Shown piece after piece: positions 1 to 7,519 of a stretch of 64,000 nt of DNA. The notes below the pieces were generated by a model that was not told where the DNA came from, made no database searches, and was given only the letters and a program-made list of their open reading frames with translations. Both the position numbers and the translations under genes were made by a program. Source of the DNA: CATOSD01 sp965203135 (GTDB lineage Bacteria; Chloroflexota; Dehalococcoidia; Lucifugimonadales; CATOSD01). How positions within the stretch are numbered: the first letter of the stretch is position 1; each line of letters opens with the position of its first letter. The stretch lies in contig CBDBBO010000001.1 of the NCBI GenBank assembly GCA_965203135.1, positions 62,001 through 126,000 on the forward strand, given 5' to 3'.

Positions 1-283
1 ATACGTCCCCGGCCCGCATCGTTTCCGGCGGGTAGAACTCCCAAACGCAACCGAGTATGTCGCTGCCCATCGTCTCGCCGTAGATCTCTTGACCCTGGCT
101 GTCCAGGAAGCTGACCGTGTAGTCCTTCTTCTCGCGTATGAACGCGGACATGGCCGTGCGCTCGATTATCAGCTCGCACTCCAGCCGCGCCGAACGCAGC
201 GAGCCCCGGATAAGCTGGAGCGTAATCGGGTCCACCGGAGTACCCCTGTCGGCGAAGCCGCCTCTGTCTGCGTCTTTCTGCAT
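1..283 (-). CDS. hyuB: Hydantoinase/5-oxoprolinase subunit B, N-terminal part
   Basis: Reading leftward from ATG at 283 gives 94 residues and no stop before the window edge, so the gene is cut off. The N-terminus contains DPITLQLIRGSLRSA followed by ECELIIERTAMSAFIREKKD, typical of the start of HyuB (N-methylhydantoinase / acetone carboxylase beta-like) proteins of about 550 residues. HyuB pairs with HyuA to hydrolyse a cyclic amide with ATP. Only 16 bases separate it from the stop of the hyuA-like gene upstream, so they are surely co-transcribed. The substrate cannot be told from this fragment. Confidence 0.88.
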   Translation of the reverse strand, partial: MQKDADRGGFADRGTPVDPITLQLIRGSLRSARLECELIIERTAMSAFIREKKDYTVSFLDSQGQEIYGETMGSDILGCVWEFYPPETMRAGDV

Positions 284-299
284 GGATGGCCTCTCCCGC

Positions 300-2354
300 T
301 TAAGCCCGTCGCATGATGCAGTTGCCGTAGTCGTCGATCCTACCCCGCCAGCCCGGATCGATGACGACCGTGGAATCGACGTTCTCGAGGATCGCCGGAC
401 CGTCGATGGCCGAACCCGGCGACAGTCTGGCGCGGTCGAAGATGTCGCAGCGCACGAACCCACCGGCGTCCTCGAAGTAAACGTCGCGCCGCCCCATGAG
501 GGCGTCGGTGGGTGCGCCGAGGTCGCCGGAGAGACGCGCCATCCTCACCGAGTCCAGGTGTCCGAACGCGGTCACTCGCAGCGTCACTATCTCCACAGGC
601 TGGTCCAGCGAGAACCCGAACAGACGCCGGTGCTCCGCGTGGAAACGCTCGATGGTCGCATCCAGTGCCGCACGATCGACGGCTCTGCCCGCGAACTCCA
701 CCGTCACCTCGAAACCCTGGTGGGCGTAGCGCAGGTCCGCCGACCGCGTAAGCTCCCGCCGGTCTGCGGGAACGGACTCGGCGTCCAGCCAGCGCACGGC
801 CTCGCCCTCCAGGTCGCCGTACATCCGCTCCATCGCCGCGGCGTCGTAGCTGGGCGCTTTCTGCACCGAGGTCCTGGCGTAGTCGTTCTTGAAGTCGGCC
901 ACCAGCAGCCCGTAGGCGGAGGCGACGCCCGGACTCGGCGGCGCGATGACGGTGTCCATGTCAAGCAGCCGCGCCACGCCGATGGAGTGCATCGGCCCCG
1001 CGCCGCCGAACGCCACCAGCGCGAAGTCGCGGGGATCGTGGCCGCGCTCCACGCTGACGTTGCGGATTGCGCCCATCATGTTGTAGTTCACGATCTGCAG
1101 TATGCCGTGCGCCGCGCGGTGCAGATCCAGCCCCAGCGGCGTGGCGATCTTCTCTCGTATGGCCGCCTTGGCCGCGTCCACGTCCAGCGTCAGCGCGCCG
1201 CCCGCGATGGTGTCGTCGATGCGGCCCAGCACCAGGTTGGCGTCCGTGACCGTAGGCTCCGTGCCGCCCAGCCCGTAGCACACCGGGCCGGGCGCGGCCC
1301 CCGCGCTGCGCGGGCCCACGCTCAGGTTGCCCGCCGCCGTCAGCCAGGCGATGCTGCCTCCGCCCGCGCCGATGGTGGCGATGTCCAGCATCGGAAGCTG
1401 CACCGGCCAGTCGCCCAGCCTGCCGTTCAGCGTCACGGTGGGCGTGCGCCTGCTGACCAGCGACACGTCCGTGCTTGTGCCGCCCATGTCGAACGAGATG
1501 CAGTCCTCGACGCCGGTGCTCCGCGCCACGTCGATGGCGGACATCACCCCCGCCGCCGGGCCGGACAGCGCGGTGTACACCGGCTGCCGTATGGCCGTGT
1601 CCGCGCCGATCACGCCGCCGTTGGACTTCATGATGAGCAGCGGCGCCTCGACTCCGAGCGACCGCAGGTCACTGTCCAGGTTCTCGATGTAGCCGCTGAC
1701 GCGCGGCATGACGTAGGCGTTGAGCACGGTGGTGATCGTCCGCTCGTACTCGCGGAACACCGGCAGCACCTCGGACGACAGCGACAGGTGCGCGTCCGGC
1801 AGGCCCTCCAGCACCAGCTCCCGCGCGCGGTGCTCGTGGGCCGGATTCGCGTAGGAGTGGTTCAGCGAGACCGCGACCGACTCGATGCCCTCCGACCGGA
1901 AGCGCTCCGTGGCCGAACGAACGGTGCCCTCGTCGAGGTCCGACAACACCGAGCCGTCGAACGCGGTGCGCCCCGGCACTTCCAGGACGCGCTCGGGCGG
2001 CACCGGACGCTCCGGCTTGACCCAGACGTGCGGATTGGCCATCCGGTCCATGCTGTGCCGCCCGATCTCAAGCACGTACTTGAAACCCTCCGACACCAGC
2101 ACACCGACCGGCGTGCCCTTGCCCTCCAGGATGGCGTTCGTGGCTATGGTGGTGCCGTGGAAGATGCGGCGGACCTGGGAGTGGGCAACGCCGTTCGCCT
2201 CCAGTATGCGGGAGATGCCGGCGATGAAGCCACGCGACGGGTCGTCGGGCGTGGAGGGCGTCTTGTGCAGCCGGAACTCGCCGGTGGCAAGATTCAGCAG
2301 GACGACGTCGGTGAAAGTGCCGCCAACGTCGACCGCTAGGGCGTAGTCATCCAT
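300..2354 (-). CDS. hyuA: Hydantoinase/5-oxoprolinase subunit A
   Basis: 684 residues, normal length for HyuA. The ASKHA-type ATPase fold shows in DVGGTFTDVV (residues 9-18), GTTIATNAILEG (about 93-104), SGPAAGVM, and DMGGTSTDVSLV near residue 290. HyuA/HyuB complexes open five- or six-membered cyclic amides (5-oxoproline, hydantoins) in the cytoplasm using ATP. The ATG start at 2354 overlaps the stop of the upstream deoxyribosyltransferase gene by 8 bases, so translation is probably coupled. Its position downstream of urease-like genes suggests a nitrogen-rich heterocycle as substrate; that is inference. Confidence 0.92.
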   Translation of the reverse strand: MDDYALAVDVGGTFTDVVLLNLATGEFRLHKTPSTPDDPSRGFIAGISRILEANGVAHSQVRRIFHGTTIATNAILEGKGTPVGVLVSEGFKYVLEIGRHSMDRMANPHVWVKPERPVPPERVLEVPGRTAFDGSVLSDLDEGTVRSATERFRSEGIESVAVSLNHSYANPAHEHRARELVLEGLPDAHLSLSSEVLPVFREYERTITTVLNAYVMPRVSGYIENLDSDLRSLGVEAPLLIMKSNGGVIGADTAIRQPVYTALSGPAAGVMSAIDVARSTGVEDCISFDMGGTSTDVSLVSRRTPTVTLNGRLGDWPVQLPMLDIATIGAGGGSIAWLTAAGNLSVGPRSAGAAPGPVCYGLGGTEPTVTDANLVLGRIDDTIAGGALTLDVDAAKAAIREKIATPLGLDLHRAAHGILQIVNYNMMGAIRNVSVERGHDPRDFALVAFGGAGPMHSIGVARLLDMDTVIAPPSPGVASAYGLLVADFKNDYARTSVQKAPSYDAAAMERMYGDLEGEAVRWLDAESVPADRRELTRSADLRYAHQGFEVTVEFAGRAVDRAALDATIERFHAEHRRLFGFSLDQPVEIVTLRVTAFGHLDSVRMARLSGDLGAPTDALMGRRDVYFEDAGGFVRCDIFDRARLSPGSAIDGPAILENVDSTVVIDPGWRGRIDDYGNCIMRRA

Positions 2355-2814
2355 CCGCGTTCGCCCAGCGCGCCAGCGCCTTGTCAGGCGAGACTATCTC
2401 CTCCACCGAGGTGTAGTAGTAGTCCCGCCAGCCCTCCTCCGGCAACCCAGTGAACAGCATCAGGTTGAGCGGGTACTCCTCGCTGTCCGTGGCCCGCCGA
2501 TGGTCGTCGCGAAACAGGAACGTCGGCTTCCCCAGCGCGACTGCCATGCCCAGCTCCACCATCACGCCCTCGTCCGGAGGCACGCCGTTGACCACCGCGA
2601 ACGTGGCGTCCGAGTCTCTCACGTCGCGGTAGTCCCTCTGGCCGATTTCGTACGCCCATCCCGCCTGCGTGAAGTCGAGCTGGTTGTTGCGCTCGAACGG
2701 CTCCCACACCTCCAGGCCGAGCCCCTCCAGCGCCGCGATTATCGGCGGCAGCAGCAGTGCCTTCTGTTGCTCCGAGAACCCGTATGGGTTCGCCAGGTAG
2801 ATGGTCTTTCTCAC
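2347..2814 (-). CDS. Nucleoside 2-deoxyribosyltransferase family protein
   Basis: 155 residues. The N-terminus KTIYLANPYGFSEQQKALLL, a central DATFAVVNGVPPDEGVMVEL stretch and GMAVALGKPTFLFRDD match the nucleoside 2-deoxyribosyltransferase fold; the acidic residues of the 'DEG..VELG' segment are the expected catalytic and binding region. The family transfers or hydrolyses deoxyribose on purine/pyrimidine bases. GTG at 2814 is chosen because GGAAAG lies about 10 bases upstream. A second in-frame GTG at 2844, overlapping the ureC stop as GTGA, would add ten residues but has no ribosome-binding site. It sits between ureC and hyuA in one operon and could release a base from a nucleoside before ring opening (inference). 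Confidence 0.85.
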   Translation of the reverse strand: MRKTIYLANPYGFSEQQKALLLPPIIAALEGLGLEVWEPFERNNQLDFTQAGWAYEIGQRDYRDVRDSDATFAVVNGVPPDEGVMVELGMAVALGKPTFLFRDDHRRATDSEEYPLNLMLFTGLPEEGWRDYYYTSVEEIVSPDKALARWANADG

Positions 2815-2840
2815 TCGCTCTCGTCTTTCCGGCCCGCCCG

Positions 2841-4517
2841 TCACGCCAGGTTGTACAGGCGGTTCAGCGGCACCTCGCCCACCGGGCTGGACGTGACCAC
2901 GTTTCCGTCCACGCTGATCCGCCGACTGTCCAGGTCCACCTCTATCGCGGGATTCAGGCTGTTTCTCACCATGCTCCGCTTGGTGACGGTGCGCACGTCC
3001 TTCACCGGCAGCAGCTTCCGCCGCGTACCAATCCGCTTCCCCAGCCGCGTCTCCAGCGAGGCGCGTGACACGAAGAAGGCGCTGAGCGACGCCGCCGAGT
3101 TGCCCAGCGCGCCGAACGCCGGGCCGTAGATGACCGGCTCGCTCTGCCTGATGGTCGCGTTGCCATCGCCGGAAGGAGACCATACGAACGTTCCGCCCTT
3201 TATCACTATCTCCGGCTTGACTCCGAAGAAAGCGGGACGCCACAGCACCACGTCCGCCATCTTGCCCGGCTCCAGCGAGCCCACGTAGGACGATACGCCA
3301 TGCGTGATAGCTGAATTGATCGTGTATTTGGCAAGGTACTGTAGAATGCGCGCGTTGTCGTGCTCCGGGTGCGTCGCGCCCCGCTCGCCCTTCATCTTGT
3401 GGGCGAGCTGCCAGGTGCGCGTGATCACCTCGCCGATGCGCCCCATGCCCTGCGAGTCCGAGTTGATAATCGGCACCGCCCCCAGGTCGTGGAGCACGTC
3501 CTCCGCCGCCATCGTCTCGCGCCGCAGCCTCTCGTCCAGGGCCGCGGCCTCCGGCGGCGCGGCCACGTTGACGTTGTGTACCTGCGCCGTCATGCTGTGG
3601 TGCTCTTCGTAGGTGCTCACCGTATACGGTATCGTGGGCGTGGTGGAGGACGTGATGATGTTGTTCACGCCAGCCAGCCTGATCAGGTCCGGCGCGTGCC
3701 CGCCGCCCGCGCCCTCGACGTGGTAGGCGTGGACCGCACGCCCGCCTATCGCCTCGATGGTGTCGGTCACCTGCATCGCCTCGTGCAGCCCGTCGGTGTG
3801 GAGCGCGACCGACACATCGTACTCGTCCGCGACGCGAAGGCACGTGTCGATGACGTCGGGGTACGCCCCCTCGTCCTCGTGTATCTTGAAGCCCGCGGCC
3901 CCCGCCTCGATGCTCTCCACCATCGGGGCGGGATGGCTCGCGCTGCCCCTCGCCTGGAGCGCTAGGTTGACCGGGATGTTCTCGAACGAGCGCAGCCAGC
4001 TACGAATCGTGGCGCGCCCGGTGGTGTTCAGTCCCGCGCCGATGAGCGTCGTCAGTCCCGCCGCCAGCGCCACGTCCATCAGCTTGGGGTTGTCTCCGAG
4101 ATGGACGTGGCTGTCCACGCCGCCGGGCGTGGCGATGACACCGTCGCCGCGGTAGCCGACCGTGTTCGGGCCGATGATCAGGTCCACGCCGTCCATGATG
4201 TCCGGATTGCCGGCACGACCCACGCCGGTGATCACGCCGTCCTTGATGCCGATGCTGCCCTTGAATATGCCCAGCACCGGGTCCATGACGATGGCGTTCA
4301 GGATGATGCTGTCGAGCTCGCTGTCCCTGGCGGGGCGGTGCGCGTACATCATCCCCGTCCTGAGATTCTTGGCCCATCCCCCCATGATCTCGTTGCCGTA
4401 GTCCGTGTAGTCCCTCTCGATCATGGCGAACAGGTCCGTATCGCCCAGGCGCACGCGGTCGCCGGCGGTCGGGCCGTACATGGCCCCGTATCTCTCCCTG
4501 TCCATCTCGAACGGCAT
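2841..4517 (-). CDS. ureC: Urease alpha subunit-like amidohydrolase (divergent flap)
   Basis: 558 residues, against about 567 for typical UreC, and collinear along its length. Metal-site residues are present: HVH of VDSHVHLG (137, 139), carbamylated Lys and His in GFKIHEDEG (211, 213), LHTDGL (His240), YHVEGAGGGHAPD (His266), and Asp in NSDSQGMGR (354). The mobile flap differs: the usual MVCHH reads QVHNV here (Val313-His314-Asn315), so the flap cysteine is lost, the acid/base histidine is kept and the next histidine is Asn. ATG at 4517 follows GGGTGA; an in-frame TTG at 4523 would overlap the ureB stop. Urea may not be the substrate. Confidence 0.9.
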   Translation of the reverse strand: MPFEMDRERYGAMYGPTAGDRVRLGDTDLFAMIERDYTDYGNEIMGGWAKNLRTGMMYAHRPARDSELDSIILNAIVMDPVLGIFKGSIGIKDGVITGVGRAGNPDIMDGVDLIIGPNTVGYRGDGVIATPGGVDSHVHLGDNPKLMDVALAAGLTTLIGAGLNTTGRATIRSWLRSFENIPVNLALQARGSASHPAPMVESIEAGAAGFKIHEDEGAYPDVIDTCLRVADEYDVSVALHTDGLHEAMQVTDTIEAIGGRAVHAYHVEGAGGGHAPDLIRLAGVNNIITSSTTPTIPYTVSTYEEHHSMTAQVHNVNVAAPPEAAALDERLRRETMAAEDVLHDLGAVPIINSDSQGMGRIGEVITRTWQLAHKMKGERGATHPEHDNARILQYLAKYTINSAITHGVSSYVGSLEPGKMADVVLWRPAFFGVKPEIVIKGGTFVWSPSGDGNATIRQSEPVIYGPAFGALGNSAASLSAFFVSRASLETRLGKRIGTRRKLLPVKDVRTVTKRSMVRNSLNPAIEVDLDSRRISVDGNVVTSSPVGEVPLNRLYNLA

Positions 4518-4519
4518 GA

Positions 4520-4891
4520 TCAATCACCCGTGTCGAGAAAGCCCTGTGCCCGCGCCCGGGCCAGCGCCTCTCCGATCTGCGTCTCCGACAGCCCGCCGTT
4601 CACGAAGCCTTGGTAGCCGTGTACCCGCCGCCCACCGCCGATGTCCACGAGCCGCACCTCCACGACCTGCCCCGGCTCCCAGCGCACGCCGCCGCCCGAC
4701 GGCACGTCGAGCCGCTTGCCGTATGTGGCCCGCCTGTCGAACCGCAGCCGCTTGTTGACCTCGAAGAAGTGGTAGTGCGAGGTCACGTACACCGGATAAG
4801 GCGACGTGTTCTCCACGCACAGCGCCACCGCGTCCCGGCCCACGTTGCACGCGATGCTCCCACCCGCGTGTACGACCTCTCCTGGTATCAC
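4520..4891 (-). CDS. ureB: Urease beta subunit
   Basis: 123 residues beginning VIPGEVVHAGG, with the diagnostic SHYHFFEVNKRLRFDR and YGKRLDVPSGGGVRWEPGQ segments and the C-terminal GYQGFVNGGL of urease beta. The start is set by an ideal AGGAGG six bases before GTG at 4891. An earlier GTG at 4912 overlapping the ureA stop lacks a ribosome-binding site and would add residues absent from the family. The stop is 2 bases before the preferred ureC ATG. The C-terminal tail of about 20 residues after GYQGFVNG is longer than in minimal UreB. Confidence 0.93.
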   Translation of the reverse strand: MIPGEVVHAGGSIACNVGRDAVALCVENTSPYPVYVTSHYHFFEVNKRLRFDRRATYGKRLDVPSGGGVRWEPGQVVEVRLVDIGGGRRVHGYQGFVNGGLSETQIGEALARARAQGFLDTGD

Positions 4892-4904
4892 GTCTGCCTC
4901 CTCA
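4892..4904 (-). promoter_or_regulatory. Strong Shine-Dalgarno deciding the ureB start
   Basis: On the minus strand GAGGAGGCAGAC precedes GTG at 4891. This makes the internal GTG, giving the canonical VIPGE N-terminus, the preferred start over the GTGA-overlap GTG at 4912. Confidence 0.75.
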
Positions 4905-4908
4905 CGAC

Positions 4909-5211
4909 TCACCGTATCGGGTTCCGCACGAACACGAGCTTCGTCCCGTCGGAAAAGCTCGCCTCCACCCGTATGGGATCCACCAGCTCCGGTACGCCCT
5001 CCATCACGTCATCCCTGCTGAGCACGTTCGCGGCCATCTCCAGCGTGTCCTGGTAGCTGTTGCCGTCCCTGGCGTACTCCATCACCTCGTCGCAGATGAG
5101 CGCCGTCGCCTCCGGGTGGTTCAGCTTCAGCCCCCTCGCCCTGCGCCGTCGCGCAAGCTCTGCCGCGCTGAAGATGGTCAGCCTGTCCAGCTCTCGTGGT
5201 GTAAGTCTCAT
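4909..5211 (-). CDS. ureA: Urease gamma subunit
   Basis: Exactly 100 residues, the canonical UreA length, starting MRLTPRELDRLTIFSAAELA. LNHPEATALICDEVMEYARDG and the C-terminal FSDGTKLVFVRNPI are textbook UreA. ATG at 5211 is preceded by GAGGGC. It is the first gene of the leftward ureA-ureB-ureC-ndt-like-hyuA-hyuB operon, with separate A and B subunits as in most bacteria. No ureD, E, F or G gene occurs anywhere in the window, so nickel insertion, if needed, depends on genes elsewhere. Confidence 0.95.
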   Translation of the reverse strand: MRLTPRELDRLTIFSAAELARRRRARGLKLNHPEATALICDEVMEYARDGNSYQDTLEMAANVLSRDDVMEGVPELVDPIRVEASFSDGTKLVFVRNPIR

Positions 5212-5350
5212 TGCGCCCTCGCTGCTCTCGTGCGAATCCGCGATCCGATCGCTGCCGCCCATTGTAACAGCAAAACCGGAAGACGCCGCACGGCGATGGT
5301 GTAGTATAACGACACGGCCTCCAGTCCCCACAAATGTCGGAGTCGGACCG
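5212..5350. promoter_or_regulatory. Divergent promoter region, urease-like operon / permease
   Basis: A 139-base gap separates the divergent ureA and permease genes. A TAGTATAAC box near 5302-5310 could be a -10 element for the rightward gene, and TGTTACAAT on the other strand near 5264-5272 for the leftward operon. No convincing -35 boxes or operators were seen. Shared upstream DNA makes co-regulation by a nitrogen or purine signal plausible but unproven. Confidence 0.35.
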
Positions 5351-7078
5351 CTGCGCCAGAACGATCACATACTCTTCGAGCCGGACGAGGGCAGCCCTCC
5401 TCTCCTGACGCTCGGCGCCGCCTTCCAGGGCGTCGTCCTGATGGTGTCGAACACTATCACGGTTTCGACGGTCTACGTGCTCGCGTTCGACGCCGACGAG
5501 AGCTACCAGTCCTGGGCGGTTTTCACGGCGTTGCTCATTGGCGGCGTCGTTACGGCCCTCCAGGCGGCCCGGCTCGGGCGGCTCGGAGCCGGCCACATTC
5601 TCATGATGGGCCCGGGAGTCCCCTTCCTCGCGGTATGCGTGCTCGCCGTGGAGGAGGGCGGCCTGGCCGTCATGTCGAGCCTGGTGATCGCCTCTTCCCT
5701 GGTCCAGTTCGCCGTGTCCGCCTGGCTGGCGCAGTTGCGTCGGGTCATCACCCCCGTGGTCTCCGGCGTCGCCTTCATGCTGATAGCCGTCTCCGCCATG
5801 CCCATCGCCATCACCCGGCTGGACGACGTGCCCGCGGGCGCGTCCTCCCTGGCCGGTCCGGCGGTCGGGGCGGTCACGCTTGCCGCCGTTGCGCTGCTGA
5901 TGCTGCGCGCATCCGGCTACCTGCGGTTTTTCGCCATGCCGATTTCGATCCTGACCGGCTGTGTCGCCGCCGCGCTGTTCGGCGTCTACGACGTCCAGCC
6001 ATTGTTGGACACCTCCTGGCTCGAGCTCCCGGACTTTTCGTCCTGGCCCGGCCTCAGCACCAATCTCGACGCGGAGTTCTGGGCGCTGCTGGTCATATTC
6101 GTCGTTGTGAGCATCGTGGTGGCCGTCAAGGCCAGCAGCGAGGGATCGTCGATCCAGCAGGTCTCCTGGCGGAGGCCTCGCGCAATCGACTTTCGAGCCG
6201 TCCAGGGCACGCTGAACGTCGGCGGGCTGGCCACCCTGCTGTCGGGGATCGCCGGCACCACCCCGGTGTTCATCTATCTGCCCTCCAGCATCTCGCTCAT
6301 CGGATTCACCGGTGTGGCGGCGCGGCGCGTAGGGTATGCTATAGGGGCAATAGTGGTCGGGCTGGCGCTGTTGCCCATGATGGTCGCGCTTCTCCTCGCG
6401 ATTCCACGCCCGGTGACAGGATCGCTGCTGATGATTATCATGGGTTTGCTGTTCGTGGAAGGGGTCCGCACCATCGTCCAGGACGGGCTGAACCAGCAGA
6501 AGGCGCTCGCGGTCGGGCTGTCGCTCTCGATCGCGGTCGGACTGCAAAGCCACAACCTGGTCGCGGGATTCCTGGGCGAACCGTGGGGACTCGCGTTCGG
6601 CAACAGCGTGGTCGTGGGCGTCCTGGTCGCGGTGCTGATGTCGGTAGTCCTGGGAATGACCGTGTCCCGTCGCCGTCGGCTCGAGGCGGAGCTGGACATT
6701 TCGGCCCTGCCCGTCATAGACGTCTTCCTACGCGAAGTCGGCTCCGGCGCGGGATGGGACCAGGCATCGACGGACAGGCTGTGCGCGGCCGGTGAAGAGA
6801 CGCTGAGCAGCATGTTACAGTTGCGTGAAGACTACGAGGACGAGACGGCGCCTCGGCTGGTGCTGCTGGCCCGTCCCGAAGCCCGGTCGGTCGAGCTGGA
6901 GTTTCTGGCGCTGTTCGGGGAGGAGAACATCGAGGACAGGATCGCGTTCATGAGCGAGCAGGCCGAGACGCCCGACGTGGGCGACATCTCGTTCCGGCTC
7001 TTGCGCCACTACGCGTCCTCAGTGCGCCACCGGAAGTACCACGGCATCGAAATCGTAACGGTGCAGGTCGAAAGTTAG
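5351..7078 (+). CDS. NCS2-like (xanthine/uracil-type) permease with extra cytoplasmic C-terminal domain
   Basis: About 575 residues with some 12-14 hydrophobic segments in the first 430, including LTLGAAFQGVVLMVSNTITV, GLATLLSGIAGTTPVFIY and GFTGVAARRVG, the pattern of nucleobase:cation symporters. After the last membrane segment a soluble tail of about 140 residues (VIDVFLREVGSGAGWDQAS to the end) resembles part of an ATPase-like/anti-sigma fold, unusual for NCS2. The start is uncertain: no in-frame ATG, GTG or TTG follows the ureA divergence. CTG at 5351, with GGAG upstream, is the best candidate. Divergent to the urease-like operon, it is a likely importer of its substrate. Confidence 0.75.
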   Translation: MRQNDHILFEPDEGSPPLLTLGAAFQGVVLMVSNTITVSTVYVLAFDADESYQSWAVFTALLIGGVVTALQAARLGRLGAGHILMMGPGVPFLAVCVLAVEEGGLAVMSSLVIASSLVQFAVSAWLAQLRRVITPVVSGVAFMLIAVSAMPIAITRLDDVPAGASSLAGPAVGAVTLAAVALLMLRASGYLRFFAMPISILTGCVAAALFGVYDVQPLLDTSWLELPDFSSWPGLSTNLDAEFWALLVIFVVVSIVVAVKASSEGSSIQQVSWRRPRAIDFRAVQGTLNVGGLATLLSGIAGTTPVFIYLPSSISLIGFTGVAARRVGYAIGAIVVGLALLPMMVALLLAIPRPVTGSLLMIIMGLLFVEGVRTIVQDGLNQQKALAVGLSLSIAVGLQSHNLVAGFLGEPWGLAFGNSVVVGVLVAVLMSVVLGMTVSRRRRLEAELDISALPVIDVFLREVGSGAGWDQASTDRLCAAGEETLSSMLQLREDYEDETAPRLVLLARPEARSVELEFLALFGEENIEDRIAFMSEQAETPDVGDISFRLLRHYASSVRHRKYHGIEIVTVQVES

Positions 7079-7095
7079 GATGGGGGTGACAACAT
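7062..7095 (+). repeat. Copy of the TTAGGATGGGGGTGA repeat end used as stop codon and ribosome-binding site
   Basis: The junction of the permease and DUF1330 genes contains GTTAGGATGGGGGTGA, identical to the right-hand half of the dispersed intergenic repeat described elsewhere in this window. Here it supplies the TAG stop of the permease and the GGGGGTGA Shine-Dalgarno of the next gene. Confidence 0.55.
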
Positions 7096-7381
7096 GGCAG
7101 GATACGTAATCGTAGACGTAGAGGTGACAGACGAGGCCCTGTTCGGGCAATTCGCGGAGCGAATCGTGGGAGTCGTCGAAGCCCAGGGCGGCAGGTACCT
7201 CGTGCGCGGCGGCGCCGCGGAGGGCATCACCGGCGGCTGGACGCCCGGCCGCGTCGTCGTGATGGAGTTCGACAGCCTGGATGCCGCCCGCGGGCTCATC
7301 GAGTCGGACGGTTACAAGGAACTCGAAGACATCCGCGTGGCAGGCTGCAACACCAGCATGATAATCGTCGAAGGCGTCTAG
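7094..7381 (+). CDS. DUF1330 family protein
   Basis: 95 residues, MAGYVIVDVEVTDEALFGQF onward, with the RYLVRGG and WTPGRVVVMEFDSLDAARG features of the DUF1330 dimeric alpha/beta-barrel family. ATG follows GGGGGTGA at a 5-base spacing. It lies 15 bases after the permease stop and is probably co-transcribed with it. The family has no firm biochemical role; small ferredoxin-like barrels of this kind often act on or bind small aromatic or heterocyclic metabolites. Confidence 0.85.
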   Translation: MAGYVIVDVEVTDEALFGQFAERIVGVVEAQGGRYLVRGGAAEGITGGWTPGRVVVMEFDSLDAARGLIESDGYKELEDIRVAGCNTSMIIVEGV

Positions 7382-7403
7382 CGCGCCACAGCGTCCGCGC
7401 GCG

Positions 7404-7515
7404 ACCAGTAGGGGCGGGTTTCAAACCCGCCCGCTGGCCCCGAGGCAGTCCCTTCCCCTGTCATTCCGAGCGCCCTCTCCCCCCTGCCATTCCGAGCGCA
7501 GCCGAGGAATCTAGT
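7404..7515. repeat. Two dispersed intergenic repeats
   Basis: A perfect palindrome with 10-base arms, GGGCGGGTTT-C-AAACCCGCCC, occupies 7412-7432. It is followed by two CATTCCGAGCG-type repeats, the second reading CATTCCGAGCGCAG then CGAGGAATCTAG at 7488-7513. Related copies lie near 11748-11776 and 62717-62793. They fill the space between convergent genes. Confidence 0.8.
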
Positions 7516-7519
7516 GTGC

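Noticed and set aside
138..2339. 733-residue open frame on the plus strand
   Set aside because: It is the shadow of hyuA: low-complexity Arg/His/Val composition, no domain, and the opposite strand carries a complete conserved protein.
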